A stretch of 64,000 nt of DNA from Marinobacter adhaerens HP15 (lineage in GTDB: Bacteria; Pseudomonadota; Gammaproteobacteria; Pseudomonadales; Oleiphilaceae): positions 1,736,001 through 1,800,000 of the forward strand of contig NC_017506.1 of the NCBI RefSeq assembly GCF_000166295.1, read 5' to 3'. Below the pieces are notes generated by a model. The model was not told the origin of the DNA. It was given only the letters and a program-made list of their open reading frames with translations, and did not search any database. This document shows, piece after piece, positions 8,640 through 17,709 of this stretch. The first letter of the stretch is position 1; each line of letters opens with the position of its first letter. The position numbers and the translations under genes are program-made.

Positions 8640-9095
8640 ATGAAAACCTTAGCGTACAGTTTTTACGGATTAAACGATTCGGTCCAGCGAATTGTCGGCG
8701 GCATGCTACCTGTTGCACTTCTTCTTGGACGTCTCTATGTGGCATGGATCTTCTTCAAAGCCGGCCTGACAAAGATTGATGACTGGGGAACAACACTGTT
8801 TCTGTTTGAAGAAGAGTACAGCGTTCCGCTGTTGAGCCCCGAGATCGCAGCTTTCCTCGCAACGTTCGGAGAACTGGTTTTTCCGGTTCTTCTGGTGATT
8901 GGCCTGTTCTCGCTTGTGTCCTCGCTGGGGCTTTTTGTCATCAACATTGTTGCAGTTATCAGCCTTGAAATGATCGCGCCCGCAGCCGAACTGTATCACG
9001 TGGTCTGGGGCCTGATTCTGATGGCATTGGCCATGTGTGGCCCAGGCCTGCTATCGCTGGACAAACTGGTTGGAAACCGTGTGAGGAGAGCCTGA
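8640..9095 (+). CDS. bufD: BufD, DoxX-family membrane protein
   Basis: A 151-residue DoxX-type integral membrane protein with four predicted helices (MLPVALLLGRLYVAWIFFKAG; IAAFLATFGELVFPVLLVIGLF; LGLFVINIVAVISLEM; VVWGLILMALAMCGPG). A DoxX gene usually closes bufferin operons; it may supply reducing power or help export/maturation, which is not settled. It is followed by a hairpin terminator. Confidence 0.85.
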   Translation: MKTLAYSFYGLNDSVQRIVGGMLPVALLLGRLYVAWIFFKAGLTKIDDWGTTLFLFEEEYSVPLLSPEIAAFLATFGELVFPVLLVIGLFSLVSSLGLFVINIVAVISLEMIAPAAELYHVVWGLILMALAMCGPGLLSLDKLVGNRVRRA

Positions 9096-9115
9096 GCCAG
9101 TCCTGTTTACCCCTT

Positions 9116-9172
9116 GGCGTATTCGGTTTTCACCTTCGCATCGACATTGTTCGCCGAATACGCCCTTTTTAT
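9116..9172 (+). terminator. Terminator of the buf operon
   Basis: GGCGTATTCGG and CCGAATACGCC form an 11-bp perfect stem around a 27-base loop, followed by CTTTTTATT. It lies between bufD and the thioredoxin gene and argues against any thioredoxin start at 9114. Confidence 0.75.
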
Positions 9173-9203
9173 TCCTGAAGAACTTTCCCGGAGGAAATTC
9201 GTT

Positions 9204-9542
9204 GTGCCGATTGTAAATCTGAATACGTTTGACGAGCTGGGCGAACTGGCAAACCGACATGAGTGGTTGTTGCTGGATTTCTGGGCTCCCTGGTGTGCAC
9301 CGTGCAAAGTGATGAACCCGGTTATGGAACAGTTCAGCGAATTGAACCAAGAAACAGCGGTGATCAAGGTTGATGTGGATCAGAAGCATGAGATCGCAGC
9401 AAAGTTCGGCGTGCGAGCCATCCCAACGCTGGTTTTGCTCAGGCGTGATCAGTTCATGGGCCAGGAAACCGGGTCCAAATCTCTGAAGGATCTGGCCAGC
9501 TGGATCGACGGGCTGAAGCAAAAGGTATCCCAACTGGCGTGA
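9204..9542 (+). CDS. Thioredoxin-like protein with WCAPC active site
   Basis: A 112-residue thioredoxin fold protein. The active site is WCAPCK (C31, C34) instead of the classic WCGPC; cis-proline is in RAIPTLVLL. No signal peptide, so cytoplasmic. I chose GTG 9204 because GGAGGAAA lies 7-8 bases upstream; the longer in-frame extension runs through the preceding terminator. It follows the buf operon and precedes the MocR-ccoG module, in line with a thiol/copper redox neighbourhood. Confidence 0.85.
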   Translation: MPIVNLNTFDELGELANRHEWLLLDFWAPWCAPCKVMNPVMEQFSELNQETAVIKVDVDQKHEIAAKFGVRAIPTLVLLRRDQFMGQETGSKSLKDLASWIDGLKQKVSQLA

Positions 9543-9574
9543 ATTGTTGGCGTTTTTGAGAGTAAACTCAGTTT

Positions 9575-9598
9575 GCCGGGCCCGCGCCCGGCTTTTTT
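9575..9598 (+). terminator. Rho-independent terminator after thioredoxin
   Basis: GCCGGGC, short loop, GCCCGGC, then six T. It separates the thioredoxin from the MocR gene. Confidence 0.85.
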
Positions 9599-9626
9599 GT
9601 AAGAAGGCGGGGAGACAGATCAAACC

Positions 9627-11027
9627 ATGGCAAAGCCATTGCCGAGATACCAGAAACTTGAGGTAACCCTGCGAGACCAGATTGAAACTGGTCGATGGCG
9701 AGGTGGCGAGCGGCTCCCCTCAATAAGATCACTCTGCCAGGACTATCATCTCTCCAAGATTACTGTGCAGCACGCGCTGCAGCGGCTGGAAGCGCTCGGG
9801 CTCATAGAGGCTCGGGAACGCAGCGGTTTTTTTGTTGTACCTCCCCAGAATAAATTCGAGGTTCCCGGTCAAGCACCGACGCCGGACGAGCCAAAACCTG
9901 TGTCGGTAAGCCAGGTATTCCAGGACATAATGACCCGCAGCGCGGCTTTTGATCTGCTGCCGGCTTGTAACCGGGATGAGCCGCCACCGGGGATCATTCA
10001 ACTCAACCGGTCGATCGGTCGGGCTCTGAGGCGGCAGTCCACAAGATTTCAGTACTATGACGAGCCCGCAGGGGATCAGGAATTGCGTAATCAGATCGCT
10101 CTGAGAGCCGCCCGAAGAGGTTGGATTGCGCAAGCGGATGACTTCTGTATCACGTCGGGGTGTCAGCAATCGTTGTTTCTCGCGCTGATGGCTGTTTGCA
10201 AGAGTGGCGATGTGGTCGCGGTGGAAACTCCCGGTTTTTATGGCGTGCTGCAGCTACTTGAACAGCTTCAACTGCGGGTGATCGAGATACCTGCATCGCC
10301 GGAAAGTGGTATGAATGTGAGTGCGCTTGAGGATGTACTAAAGGTCTGGGATGTTAAAGCTTGTGTGGTGTCGCCAGCGTTTGCTACGCCTACCGGTTCT
10401 GTCATGCCGACTGAAGCGCGGAGAGGGTTACTGGCGCTGGCAGATCGGCATGACGTCGCCATCATCGAAGATGACATTTACGCTGAATCGGGCTGGTTGA
10501 ATGTGCCCGATACACTGAAAGCCATCGACACCTCTGCCCGGGTTATCCACTGCAGTTCCTTTTCAAAAGTTCTATCCCGCGATCTCCGTCTTGGATGGGT
10601 TTCAGGTGGAAGATGGCATGACGAAATCCTCAAACTGAAACTGACCTCCCAGTTGGCGAGTAGCCGATTCCTCCAGGAAGGCGTGGCAGGTTTCATCGCT
10701 GAGGGCGGTTACGCGTCGTTTTTGCGCCGCCACCGGCAGGACTTGCGGCGGCGAAGGGATCAGTTGCTTGAGCTTCTGAGTGGCTGGAACGTCTCTCTTC
10801 GGGTAACAACCCCCCATGGTGGTCTGGCTCTCTGGGTAGAGCTTCAGGAAGACGTCGACACACTGAGGCTCTACGGCAGGGCGCTCCAGGAGGGGATTGT
10901 GATTACGCCGGGAAATCTCTTCTCTGTATCCGGAAAGTTCTCCAACTGCCTTAGAATCAGCTTTGCTCACCCCTGGAACGCCGCCCGTGTTTCTGCCTTG
11001 AAGAGACTCCCTGAGTTAATGATCTGA
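9627..11027 (+). CDS. MocR-type GntR/aminotransferase regulator, copy 1
   Basis: A 466-residue PLP-dependent MocR regulator. Residues 1-70 are a GntR winged helix (GGERLPSIRSLCQDYHLSKITVQHALQRLEALG); the rest is a type-I aminotransferase fold with FITSGCQQSLFLALMA, IIEDDIYAESG and the PLP-lysine segment CSSFSKVLSRDLRLGW. It lies 115 bp upstream of ccoG copy 1, and the same pair recurs at 36026-38926. It probably senses a PLP-adduct-forming amine and controls ccoG through the conserved intergenic element; both are inference. Confidence 0.88.
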   Translation: MAKPLPRYQKLEVTLRDQIETGRWRGGERLPSIRSLCQDYHLSKITVQHALQRLEALGLIEARERSGFFVVPPQNKFEVPGQAPTPDEPKPVSVSQVFQDIMTRSAAFDLLPACNRDEPPPGIIQLNRSIGRALRRQSTRFQYYDEPAGDQELRNQIALRAARRGWIAQADDFCITSGCQQSLFLALMAVCKSGDVVAVETPGFYGVLQLLEQLQLRVIEIPASPESGMNVSALEDVLKVWDVKACVVSPAFATPTGSVMPTEARRGLLALADRHDVAIIEDDIYAESGWLNVPDTLKAIDTSARVIHCSSFSKVLSRDLRLGWVSGGRWHDEILKLKLTSQLASSRFLQEGVAGFIAEGGYASFLRRHRQDLRRRRDQLLELLSGWNVSLRVTTPHGGLALWVELQEDVDTLRLYGRALQEGIVITPGNLFSVSGKFSNCLRISFAHPWNAARVSALKRLPELMI

Positions 11028-11038
11028 ACTTCCACCAA

Positions 11039-11076
11039 CTGTCCCTATAAAAATTTAAAAAAGTGGTCCTGCCCCC
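11039..11076 (+). promoter_or_regulatory. Conserved element upstream of ccoG copy 1
   Basis: Between the MocR stop and ccoG, CTGTCCCTAT is followed by an A/T-rich tract (AAAAATTTAAAAA) and a C-rich stretch. The same arrangement occurs in the equivalent gap of the second module at 37444-37480, although surrounding bases have diverged. Likely a shared operator/promoter for ccoG, possibly bound by the MocR protein. Confidence 0.5.
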
Positions 11077-11142
11077 ATTCATCGCGACCGACTATCCTCC
11101 TGCCTTCCGTTTCTGATCGACCATGGCATAGGTGCGAAGCAA

Positions 11143-12536
11143 ATGAGTCGCCTGATCTCTGTTAAACAGATTGAATCTCCTGCTCCGGCCCCCGGGGCCA
11201 CCCAAAAAATCCAGCCCCGAAGCTTCTCCGGCGTTTATCGCCGACTCCGGATCGCGGGGGGACTGGTACTTTTCGCACTGTACTTCGGTGTCGCGTGGCT
11301 GGATTGGGGCGGAAGGCAGGCTGTGCTCTGGGATCTCGCAGAGAAGAAATTCCATATTTTCTCTGCGACGTTTTGGCCGGAAGACCTGGTGTTGCTTGCC
11401 GCGATTCTCCTGATCTGTGCCTTCGGCCTGTTTTTTTGACGGTTCTGGCGGGTCGAGTGTGGTGTGGATACGCCTGCCCGCAAAGTGTCTGGACATGGGT
11501 TTTCCTGTGGGCAGAGCGATTGGCAGAGGGAGATCGGAACAGGCGGCTCAAACTCGATGCCGCACCTCTCACCGCCAATAAAGTTGCTCGCCGGGGAATG
11601 AAACATGGTCTTTGGTTGCTGATTGGACTGGCTACGGCCATCACCTTCGTGGGGTATTTCACGCCTATTCGGGGCCTGGTCGCAGACCTTATTGCCATGG
11701 AAGCTTCGGGCTGGGCGGTCTTCTGGATCTTCTTTTTTACCAGCGCCACCTACCTGAATGCGGGATGGCTGAGGGAGAAAGTCTGTTTCCATATGTGCCC
11801 CTACGGCCGCTTTCAGTCATCCATGGTAGATGCCGATTCCCTGGTTATTTCCTACGATGCCGCGCGGGGGGAACCGCGAGGCTCACGTAAAAAAGACGAT
11901 GTACAAGTCTCTCAAGAGCTTGGAGATTGCATCGATTGCCAGATGTGTGTGCAGGTATGCCCGACCGGTATCGATATCCGCGATGGCTTGCAAATGGAAT
12001 GTATCGGATGTGCGGCGTGTATCGACGCCTGCGACTCGATCATGGACAAGATGGGATACGCCCGTGGACTGGTACGTTACGCCAGCGAGCGCGATCTGAA
12101 GGGAGGGAAAACGAACCTTCTGAGGCCACGACTGGTGGGGTATTTTGTGTTCCTCGCCTTGATGATTGGACTTTTTTCCTGGGGCGTGGCGTCCAGACCA
12201 CTGGTAACCCTCGACGTCGAGAGGGATCGCGGAATGTATCGCTATACAGGCGGGGGCAACATTGAAAACAGCTATTTGCTCAAGCTGACCAATAAAGACA
12301 GCAGCCCGAGATATCTGGTGATCGAGGTTGGCGGTTTTGAAGAATTTTCAACTACTGGTCCCGGAGGTATCGTCGTTGGAGCAGGTGAGCGGGTTGAAGT
12401 CCCATTTTCTGTCGCTGTTCCAAGCTCTTCCCTTGATTCCGGGGCCAACGACGTTGTTTTTGAGGTCAGTAGCCTGAATCACGAAGGGGCAGTGATAACC
12501 GGCACCACCACCTTTCTTGGCCCCCCTAAACACTGA
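11143..12536 (+). pseudogene. ccoG: CcoG (FixG) cytochrome oxidase accessory protein, copy 1, frameshifted
   Basis: Together the two frames encode a complete CcoG of about 464 residues: membrane helices, WCGYACPQSVW, CFHMCPYGRFQ, a double 4Fe-4S ferredoxin segment (CIDCQMCVQVCP ... CIGCAACIDACD) and the C-terminal Ig-like domain. CcoG reduces Cu(II) during cbb3 oxidase assembly. The first frame ends at 11437-11439 in a run of seven T followed by GA; one more T would read GLFFLTVLAGRVW, exactly as in the intact copy at 37535. So one T is missing, either a genuine knock-out, a sequencing undercall, or (least likely) a -1 slip on the T run. Call the gene broken as written. Confidence 0.8.
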
Positions 12537-12562
12537 TGGGATCGGTCTTTAGGATGAACAAA

Positions 12563-12593
12563 GGGACGGCCGCGAATCTCCATGAGCCGTCCC
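12563..12593. terminator. Terminator-like hairpin between convergent ccoG and dsbG
   Basis: GGGACGGC and GCCGTCCC form an 8-bp perfect stem with a 15-base loop between the two convergent genes. The T tail is weak on both strands. Confidence 0.45.
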
Positions 12594-12602
12594 CTTGGCT
12601 GC

Positions 12603-13370
12603 CTAGGGATTCAAGATGCGATTCAGTTCACTCTCTGGAGGCAGACCAAGGCGCATCTTCACATTACCGGTGGAATCTTTGTAATAAATTCCGGGAGTGG
12701 CACTAACGCCGAGGTTGGACATCAAGCGGTTATTCGCTTCCACCTGGGCTTTGCCTCGCTCCGAGGCTGCATGTACCGGCACGATGCCTCCACTTCGGAA
12801 GGTCTCAAAGTTCTTGATGTACGCGCCGTGTGGTCTGTTCGAGCCAAGGATTGTTGAGGCTTTCGCAATACTGTCGCTGGCAAGTACTCCGACCACAATA
12901 TGCCTGATTTGAACTTTGCCCTCGTTAATCCAAGGCAAGGCGGCTGTCCGGAACCTGTGACAATAAGGGCAGTTTGGGTCTACGAAGGCGTAAACCACGG
13001 TTTCTGCGTTCGGGTCACCGTCCTGAATCCAGTGGCTGTTTTCGAGCTCTGCCCAGGCCTGTTGATTTTTCGCATCATGGAAAAGCTCTTGGACTCTGGG
13101 AGCGGAGAGATTCAAACCTTTCTTATCGATCAGCGTTCCAACAAACGCATGCTCTCCGTCTTGGGTAACGTAGAGAGTGACCGGAGAACCGTTCGAATCG
13201 AGAATATACCCGGTCATACCGTCAATGGCCTCGAAGGAAGAGACCACCTTCAGTCCGCGATCCGTTACCTGTTTGATAATCGGAGCATGACTCCCGGAGC
13301 CATGAGCTGTTGCCGAGAAGAGAAAGGCCGCACTGATCACTGCCGCCAGCCCAGAGATCTTTTTATCCAT
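12603..13370 (-). CDS. dsbG: Thiol:disulfide interchange protein DsbG-like
   Basis: A 255-residue periplasmic protein. Signal peptide 1-23 (AAVISAAFLFSATAHG), N-terminal dimerisation domain with GMTGYILDSNG, then a thioredoxin-fold domain with active site CPYC (C134, C137) and cis-proline in SATPGIYY. CPYC and overall length match DsbG/DsbC-type isomerases, which correct or protect periplasmic cysteines. It converges on ccoG copy 1; a shared role in thiol or copper homeostasis is suggested by position only. Confidence 0.85.
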   Translation of the reverse strand: MDKKISGLAAVISAAFLFSATAHGSGSHAPIIKQVTDRGLKVVSSFEAIDGMTGYILDSNGSPVTLYVTQDGEHAFVGTLIDKKGLNLSAPRVQELFHDAKNQQAWAELENSHWIQDGDPNAETVVYAFVDPNCPYCHRFRTAALPWINEGKVQIRHIVVGVLASDSIAKASTILGSNRPHGAYIKNFETFRSGGIVPVHAASERGKAQVEANNRLMSNLGVSATPGIYYKDSTGNVKMRLGLPPESELNRILNP

Positions 13371-13612
13371 GACGTTTACCCTTTTTCAGAGGTGGATCAA
13401 GTCGTTGAGGGCTCTAATCTAGTGCTTTTCAAAGGCGGGGAGGCGGCGAATCGTGCTGAAAACTCGGCAGGATGTCTGAAAAGCAAACTCGGGGAGAAAG
13501 CGATGGGAAGATTGCGAAAATTAAGGCGGCGCCGGTGGGTATTAAAGTATCACTGGGCCGCCGGAATGGGATATGGCGCAGAATTCCCGGAGGGAACTCA
13601 ACGCCGTAAACA

Positions 13613-14083
13613 TCAAAGCCCCAAGTCACTGAGGCCAGGATGGTCACCCGGTCTACGACCGAGTGGCCAATGGAAAAGCCTGTCTGACTCTTTGATGGGA
13701 CTATCGTTGATGCATGCGAAACGGCGCTGCATCAGGCCGTCGGCATCGAATTCCCAGTTTTCGTTTCCGTAGGACCGGAACCAGTTTCCGCTGTCGTCGT
13801 GCCACTCGTAGGCATATCTCACGGCAATGCGGTTGTCAGTGTAAGCCCACAGCTCCTTGATCAGGCGGTAATCCAGCTCACGATTCCATTTACGGGTGAG
13901 GAACTCCTCGACCTGTTTGCGGCCGTTGGCGAACTCGGCCCGGTTGCGCCAGCGTGTGTCCTCTGTGTAGGCGAGGGCGACCTTCGCAGGGTCACGGCTG
14001 TTCCAGCCATCTTCTGCAAGGCGGACTTTTTCAATGGCACTTTCCCGTGTGAAGGGAGGTAGTGGTGGACGTTGGGTACTCAT
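13613..14083 (-). CDS. NTF2-like protein, DUF1348 family
   Basis: A 156-residue nuclear-transport-factor-2-like fold protein of the DUF1348 type: [91 protein letters not shown] 14083 has GGAGAAA upstream. The 46-bp gap to the upstream sigma factor gene on the same strand suggests one transcript. The function of this family is unknown. Confidence 0.75.
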   Translation of the reverse strand: MSTQRPPLPPFTRESAIEKVRLAEDGWNSRDPAKVALAYTEDTRWRNRAEFANGRKQVEEFLTRKWNRELDYRLIKELWAYTDNRIAVRYAYEWHDDSGNWFRSYGNENWEFDADGLMQRRFACINDSPIKESDRLFHWPLGRRPGDHPGLSDLGL

Positions 14084-14129
14084 AGGGTTTCTCCAATTGT
14101 GGCAAAACACAGTAACAAGGCCGCCTTGA

Positions 14130-14726
14130 TCAGAGCAGGGCGGCCAACTCGTTTCGTGCACGGTGCAGAATGACCCGCAGGTTTCCGTGAGAAATCTCCA
14201 GCACTTCAGACACCTGCGAACCTGTCATGGGGCTCATGCCCTTCAGCAGAATCGCGTTAGCGTGGTCCCGATTCATCTTCTTCAATTCAACGCGAATGCG
14301 TTCCTGAACCTTTGCAGTCTGGGTAGCCAGCTCCGGTTCGCTAAGATGCCCGGCGGTGCCACTAAATTGGTTGTCCTGAGAGCTATCGGATAACAGGGCG
14401 AGGCTGGGCGTTGCGGGAAACTCTTTCCGATTTTCCCGATACGTGTTGAAGGCTTTATTGGTGACAATACGGCACAGCCAGGTCTTGAGTGACGAACGGC
14501 CCTCGAAAGACCCAATGGCTCCAATGGCAGCCATCCAGGCCTCCTGAGCGATATCTTCGGCAACGGCTGCAGAGGTATATTTGGCCGCAACTCTCAGCAT
14601 TACCGGATGATATCGCCGGTAAGCTTCCGCAAAGGCTTTCGGGTGTCCGGCCTGCAAGCCATCAATCAGATCAGCTTCAAGCCCAAACACGGGCGCCTGC
14701 CGGGTAGTTTTGATTTGTATGTCCAT
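14130..14726 (-). CDS. ECF-type RNA polymerase sigma factor
   Basis: A 198-residue sigma-70-family ECF factor: region 2 ([51 protein letters not shown]) and region 4 ([40 protein letters not shown]). No anti-sigma gene is visible next to it. It is transcribed divergently from the TetR gene, across two TetR-type operators, so TetR may repress it together with the NTF2-like gene (inference). Confidence 0.85.
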   Translation of the reverse strand: MDIQIKTTRQAPVFGLEADLIDGLQAGHPKAFAEAYRRYHPVMLRVAAKYTSAAVAEDIAQEAWMAAIGAIGSFEGRSSLKTWLCRIVTNKAFNTYRENRKEFPATPSLALLSDSSQDNQFSGTAGHLSEPELATQTAKVQERIRVELKKMNRDHANAILLKGMSPMTGSQVSEVLEISHGNLRVILHRARNELAALL

Positions 14727-14831
14727 CGTGCTCTTCTCCGTGCCGAGTTTGCTGGTGGTTCGCTAATGAAACCGACAACAACACCAGTCAAAAAACACCC
14801 TGTTCATAACGGCGCGTGGTATTTCTTGAAG

Positions 14832-14873
14832 TAGACAAGTCGGTCTATTTTTAATTCTAGACAGATCTGTCTA
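14832..14873. promoter_or_regulatory. Twin TetR operators
   Basis: TAGACAAGTCGGTCTA (14832-14847) and the perfect palindrome TAGACAGATCTGTCTA (14858-14873) sit 26 bp apart between the sigma factor and tetR genes. TAGAC-N-GTCTA is a typical operator class for TetR repressors of this kind. Confidence 0.75.
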
Positions 14874-14915
14874 ATTTGGTCAAGATATATTCAATGAAAA
14901 AACGGAGGTCCGCAG

Positions 14916-15485
14916 ATGGGACGAAGACAGGTTTTGATTGATACGGCATTGCGACTGTTCTATGAACATGGGATCCACGCTATCGGTATTAACCAGGTGC
15001 TCCAGGAGTCGGGTGTAGCAAAGCAAACGCTCTACAATCATTTCGAGAGCAAGGACAGCCTGGTAGAGGCTGCTGTCGCGCATCGCGACAAACTGTTTTT
15101 CCAATGGTTGGAGTCGCGAATGAGCAGTCAGCCCGCGGGAAGAGAGGCACTCATGGAGATGTTTGATGCGGTGCATGATTGGTTTAACAATCGCGTACCG
15201 ACATTGCATCGTTTCTATGGGTGCTTCTTTATCAATACCTGTGGTGAGTACAGCGATCCCGAGCACCCGGTACACAAACGATGTGCGGCTCACAAGACCA
15301 GGATTTTTGAACTCCTGAAGCAGCACGCCCGGGAAATCTGCAGTTCAGAAGCCGATGCAGAAGAGTTGGCTAATGCGCTGTTTTTGTTGAAAGAGGGCGC
15401 CATTGTTAAAGCGCATGTTGAAGGCGATCTGGACGCAGCACTAAAGGCTAAGGGGGTTGCCTCAAGAATGATATCGCCGCACTGA
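14916..15485 (+). CDS. TetR/AcrR-family repressor
   Basis: A 189-residue TetR regulator: N-terminal helix-turn-helix domain (LIDTALRLFYEHGIHAIGI, SGVAKQTLYNHFESKDSL) and an all-helical ligand domain with a C-rich centre (RFYGCFFINTCGEYSD). RBS ACGGAGG precedes the ATG. Two palindromes immediately upstream suggest autoregulation and control of the divergent ECF sigma gene. Confidence 0.85.
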   Translation: MGRRQVLIDTALRLFYEHGIHAIGINQVLQESGVAKQTLYNHFESKDSLVEAAVAHRDKLFFQWLESRMSSQPAGREALMEMFDAVHDWFNNRVPTLHRFYGCFFINTCGEYSDPEHPVHKRCAAHKTRIFELLKQHAREICSSEADAEELANALFLLKEGAIVKAHVEGDLDAALKAKGVASRMISPH

Positions 15486-15511
15486 GACACAGTGCGGCAA
15501 TATTCGAGTGG

Positions 15512-15757
15512 TTAACGATACCTTGAAACGGGCACATTCAGTCCGGAGGATCTCTGGCAATCCCGTTCGCTGGACAGTTTACCGAGCATGAAAACGCAGA
15601 ATGGGACGCAGTAGGTCAAGACTGCCGGCAGCCATTGAATTTTCTGATATCCGAACAGCGCATCATGTTGGTTGATCAGCAATAGAATCGAACCTACCAC
15701 AAGGGCAACCTTTGCTGCCTGTTTGTGGTAACGCCGGAACAGTTCAAGCAACTGCAT
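15512..15757 (-). CDS. NrtS-like small membrane protein
   Basis: An 81-residue protein with two membrane helices (AAKVALVVGSILLLINQHDAL and WLPAVLTYCVPFCVFMLGKL). The INQHDAL segment and TYCVPFCV ending resemble the NrtS family associated with nitrate/nitrite handling. It overlaps the 3' end of the upstream flavoprotein gene by 14 bp. The substrate is unproven. Confidence 0.6.
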   Translation of the reverse strand: MQLLELFRRYHKQAAKVALVVGSILLLINQHDALFGYQKIQWLPAVLTYCVPFCVFMLGKLSSERDCQRSSGLNVPVSRYR

Positions 15758-17165
15758 GGGATGCCTCCTCACGTTCTATCTTTTTCAACTGTTCTGCCGC
15801 ATTCCGGAAGGCGGTGCGAACACCCTCTTCAATAACCGGGTGATAGAAAGGCATCCCGAGTATCTCGTTTACCGTTAGAGACTGTTGCACGGCCCAGGCC
15901 AGAAGGTGACCAATATGCTCCGCAGCCGGTCCAAACATTTCTGCGCCAAGCAGAATGCCGCTGTGCTTGTCTGCGTAGACCTTAAGCATGCCCTGGTTTT
16001 TGGCCATTACGCGGCTTCTTCCCTGGTTGTGAAAGCTGACCGCCCCAGTGATGAAGGTGTGTGGCGCCAATTCGTGCGCTCGCTTGCCTATGCTGGCAAC
16101 CTGGGGGTCGGAAAAGACAACGCCCAACCCGGCCCGTCGATGGCCGCGTTCCACAGTGGGAAAGGTTCCCGCGTTGCTGCCCGCGATACGCCCCTCATCT
16201 GAAGCCTCATGCAACAGGGGCAACTCATTGTTAGCGTCACCCGCAATGAATATGTGCGGTGCACTGGTTTGCATGGTGTACCTATCAGAGTCTGGAACGC
16301 CGCGGGCGTCCAGGGCGATGCCGGTATTCTCGAGGCCGAGTTTGTCAGTGTTGGGAATGCGACCGGTTGCGGCCAGTACATAATCAACCACTACCGTGTG
16401 AACGATGCCTCCGGATGTGCGATAGGTCACCTGCACGCCGTTCAGGGTTTCCTTTGCTGCGAGGACTTCCGCGTGAAGGACGAGATCAAATTCGGACTGG
16501 AAAGTATCCGCAGCAATTTTCCGGATTTCGGAGTCGGCAATTCCACCGACCGATTCGTTGCGCGACAGCATCGTAACGTTGACGTTGAGTCGGCTTAGGG
16601 CCTGCCCCAATTCCAGACCGATAACACCGGCCCCGACAACAAGTACGGATGTCGGAAGATGTTCCAGTTCGAATACATCGTCGTTAACGAGCAGGCGGTT
16701 ACCCGCGCCCTCAAGTACTTCAGGAATAAACGGTCTGGAACCTGTTGCAATAACAATCCGGTCGGCAGTGATTTCAAGACCGTTATCAATCTGCAAACGA
16801 TGGGTATCCACGAACCGTGCGTAACCACGCACCTTATGGCTATCGTCAAACTCGTCGACATCGTCAACAACAAACCCGACGAACCGGTCGCGTTCTCTTC
16901 TCACGCGTTCCATAACCGCAGCACCGTCGGTTTCAACCGTCGGGACATTAAGCCCGAAAATCCCCGCATGCCTGGCGCCATGGGAGGCTTCTGCGGCGGC
17001 AATCAGAAGCTTACTGGGCATGCAGCCGACACGCGCGCAAGTGGTGCCATAGTGACTCCCCTCAATCAGCGCGATGCTGTCGGTATGTTTGCGAGCTTCG
17101 CGATAGGCACCCATACCGGCTGTGCCTGTGCCAATAATGGCAACATCAACTTTGCGTTTGAGCAT
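15744..17165 (-). CDS. Dihydrolipoamide dehydrogenase-like flavoprotein disulfide reductase
   Basis: A 473-residue class-I pyridine nucleotide-disulfide oxidoreductase. FAD motif GTGTAGMGAYREA (12-24), redox-active disulfide CARVGCMPSK (C43, C48), NAD motif VVGAGVIGLELGQALSRL, second FAD motif HIFIAGDAN and C-terminal dimer motif FYHPVIEEGVRTAFR with the HxxxxE catalytic pair. The active site differs from the CLNVGCIPSK of E3 subunits, which fits a stand-alone reductase rather than a pyruvate dehydrogenase component. It sits between glutaredoxin (30 bp upstream) and the NrtS-like gene, likely one operon. Confidence 0.85.
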   Translation of the reverse strand: MLKRKVDVAIIGTGTAGMGAYREARKHTDSIALIEGSHYGTTCARVGCMPSKLLIAAAEASHGARHAGIFGLNVPTVETDGAAVMERVRRERDRFVGFVVDDVDEFDDSHKVRGYARFVDTHRLQIDNGLEITADRIVIATGSRPFIPEVLEGAGNRLLVNDDVFELEHLPTSVLVVGAGVIGLELGQALSRLNVNVTMLSRNESVGGIADSEIRKIAADTFQSEFDLVLHAEVLAAKETLNGVQVTYRTSGGIVHTVVVDYVLAATGRIPNTDKLGLENTGIALDARGVPDSDRYTMQTSAPHIFIAGDANNELPLLHEASDEGRIAGSNAGTFPTVERGHRRAGLGVVFSDPQVASIGKRAHELAPHTFITGAVSFHNQGRSRVMAKNQGMLKVYADKHSGILLGAEMFGPAAEHIGHLLAWAVQQSLTVNEILGMPFYHPVIEEGVRTAFRNAAEQLKKIEREEASHAVA

Positions 17166-17195
17166 TTTTGCTCTCCTGTATGTTGTGAGGATCGT

Positions 17196-17489
17196 TCACA
17201 AGGTTTGATTGTGCTCAGCCGACTGGGCGGCATGGCGCTGGAGGTAATGCACGATGTCCTGGGATTCGTACAGCCAGCGAACCTCTCTGTTCGATTCAAT
17301 TCTCAGGCAAGGAACCTGTGCCCGACCGCCACCTTTGATCAGTTCCTCGCGGTAGGCCGGGTTTCTGGCGATATCACGTTCTTCCACTTCGATGTCGATG
17401 TGCTTCATCGCAGAGCGGGTGTACGCGCAAAAAGGGCATGAACGGTAGTGGTACAAAGAAAACGATGTGGCTTTTGAACTGACAGACAT
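17196..17489 (-). CDS. Glutaredoxin
   Basis: A 97-residue glutaredoxin-fold protein with active site CPFC (C18, C21), GGGRAQVPCLRIE with the cis-proline, and YESQDIVHYLQRH at the end, a layout shared with GST N-terminal-domain-like glutaredoxins. First gene of the probable operon with the disulfide reductase and NrtS-like gene; the reductase might recycle it, which is inference. Confidence 0.85.
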   Translation of the reverse strand: MSVSSKATSFSLYHYRSCPFCAYTRSAMKHIDIEVEERDIARNPAYREELIKGGGRAQVPCLRIESNREVRWLYESQDIVHYLQRHAAQSAEHNQTL

Positions 17490-17650
17490 GTGCTGTCTCC
17501 CTGGTCGTGAATGTGAGTGCCATTCTCCGCAGTTTGACCAAGGGGGAGGCGGCAGGACGGTTGGAAAAATTATCCATCTGTCTGAGCTCCGCGCTTAAGG
17601 TGATTGCATGTACAAGAAATGAACTACTAACACTTGCATCACCTTTCAAG

Positions 17651-17664
17651 ATGTATATACACTT
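17651..17664. promoter_or_regulatory. Probable MarR operator, hydrolase copy
   Basis: ATGTATATACACTT is the reverse complement, with one mismatch, of the element upstream of marR at 3697-3710, and contains the perfect palindrome TGTATATACA. It lies 46 bp upstream of the hydrolase start. Confidence 0.45.
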
Positions 17665-17709
17665 TAGAGCGATGAAGAACCGGTGTTCAACTAATTTAGG
17701 AAGACGGAA

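Noticed and set aside
9114..9203. N-terminal extension of the thioredoxin from TTG 9114
   Set aside because: It runs through a strong terminator hairpin; GTG 9204 has a good RBS and the correct thioredoxin length.
13371..13612. Possible small gene between dsbG and the NTF2-like gene
   Set aside because: Open frames here have no RBS and unusual composition; left as intergenic.
12900..13772. 290-codon plus-strand frame over dsbG
   Set aside because: Antisense to dsbG and partly to the NTF2-like gene; composition (many G, R, S clusters) is not protein-like.
16659..17441. 260-codon plus-strand frame opposite the disulfide reductase and glutaredoxin
   Set aside because: Antisense shadow of two confident genes.
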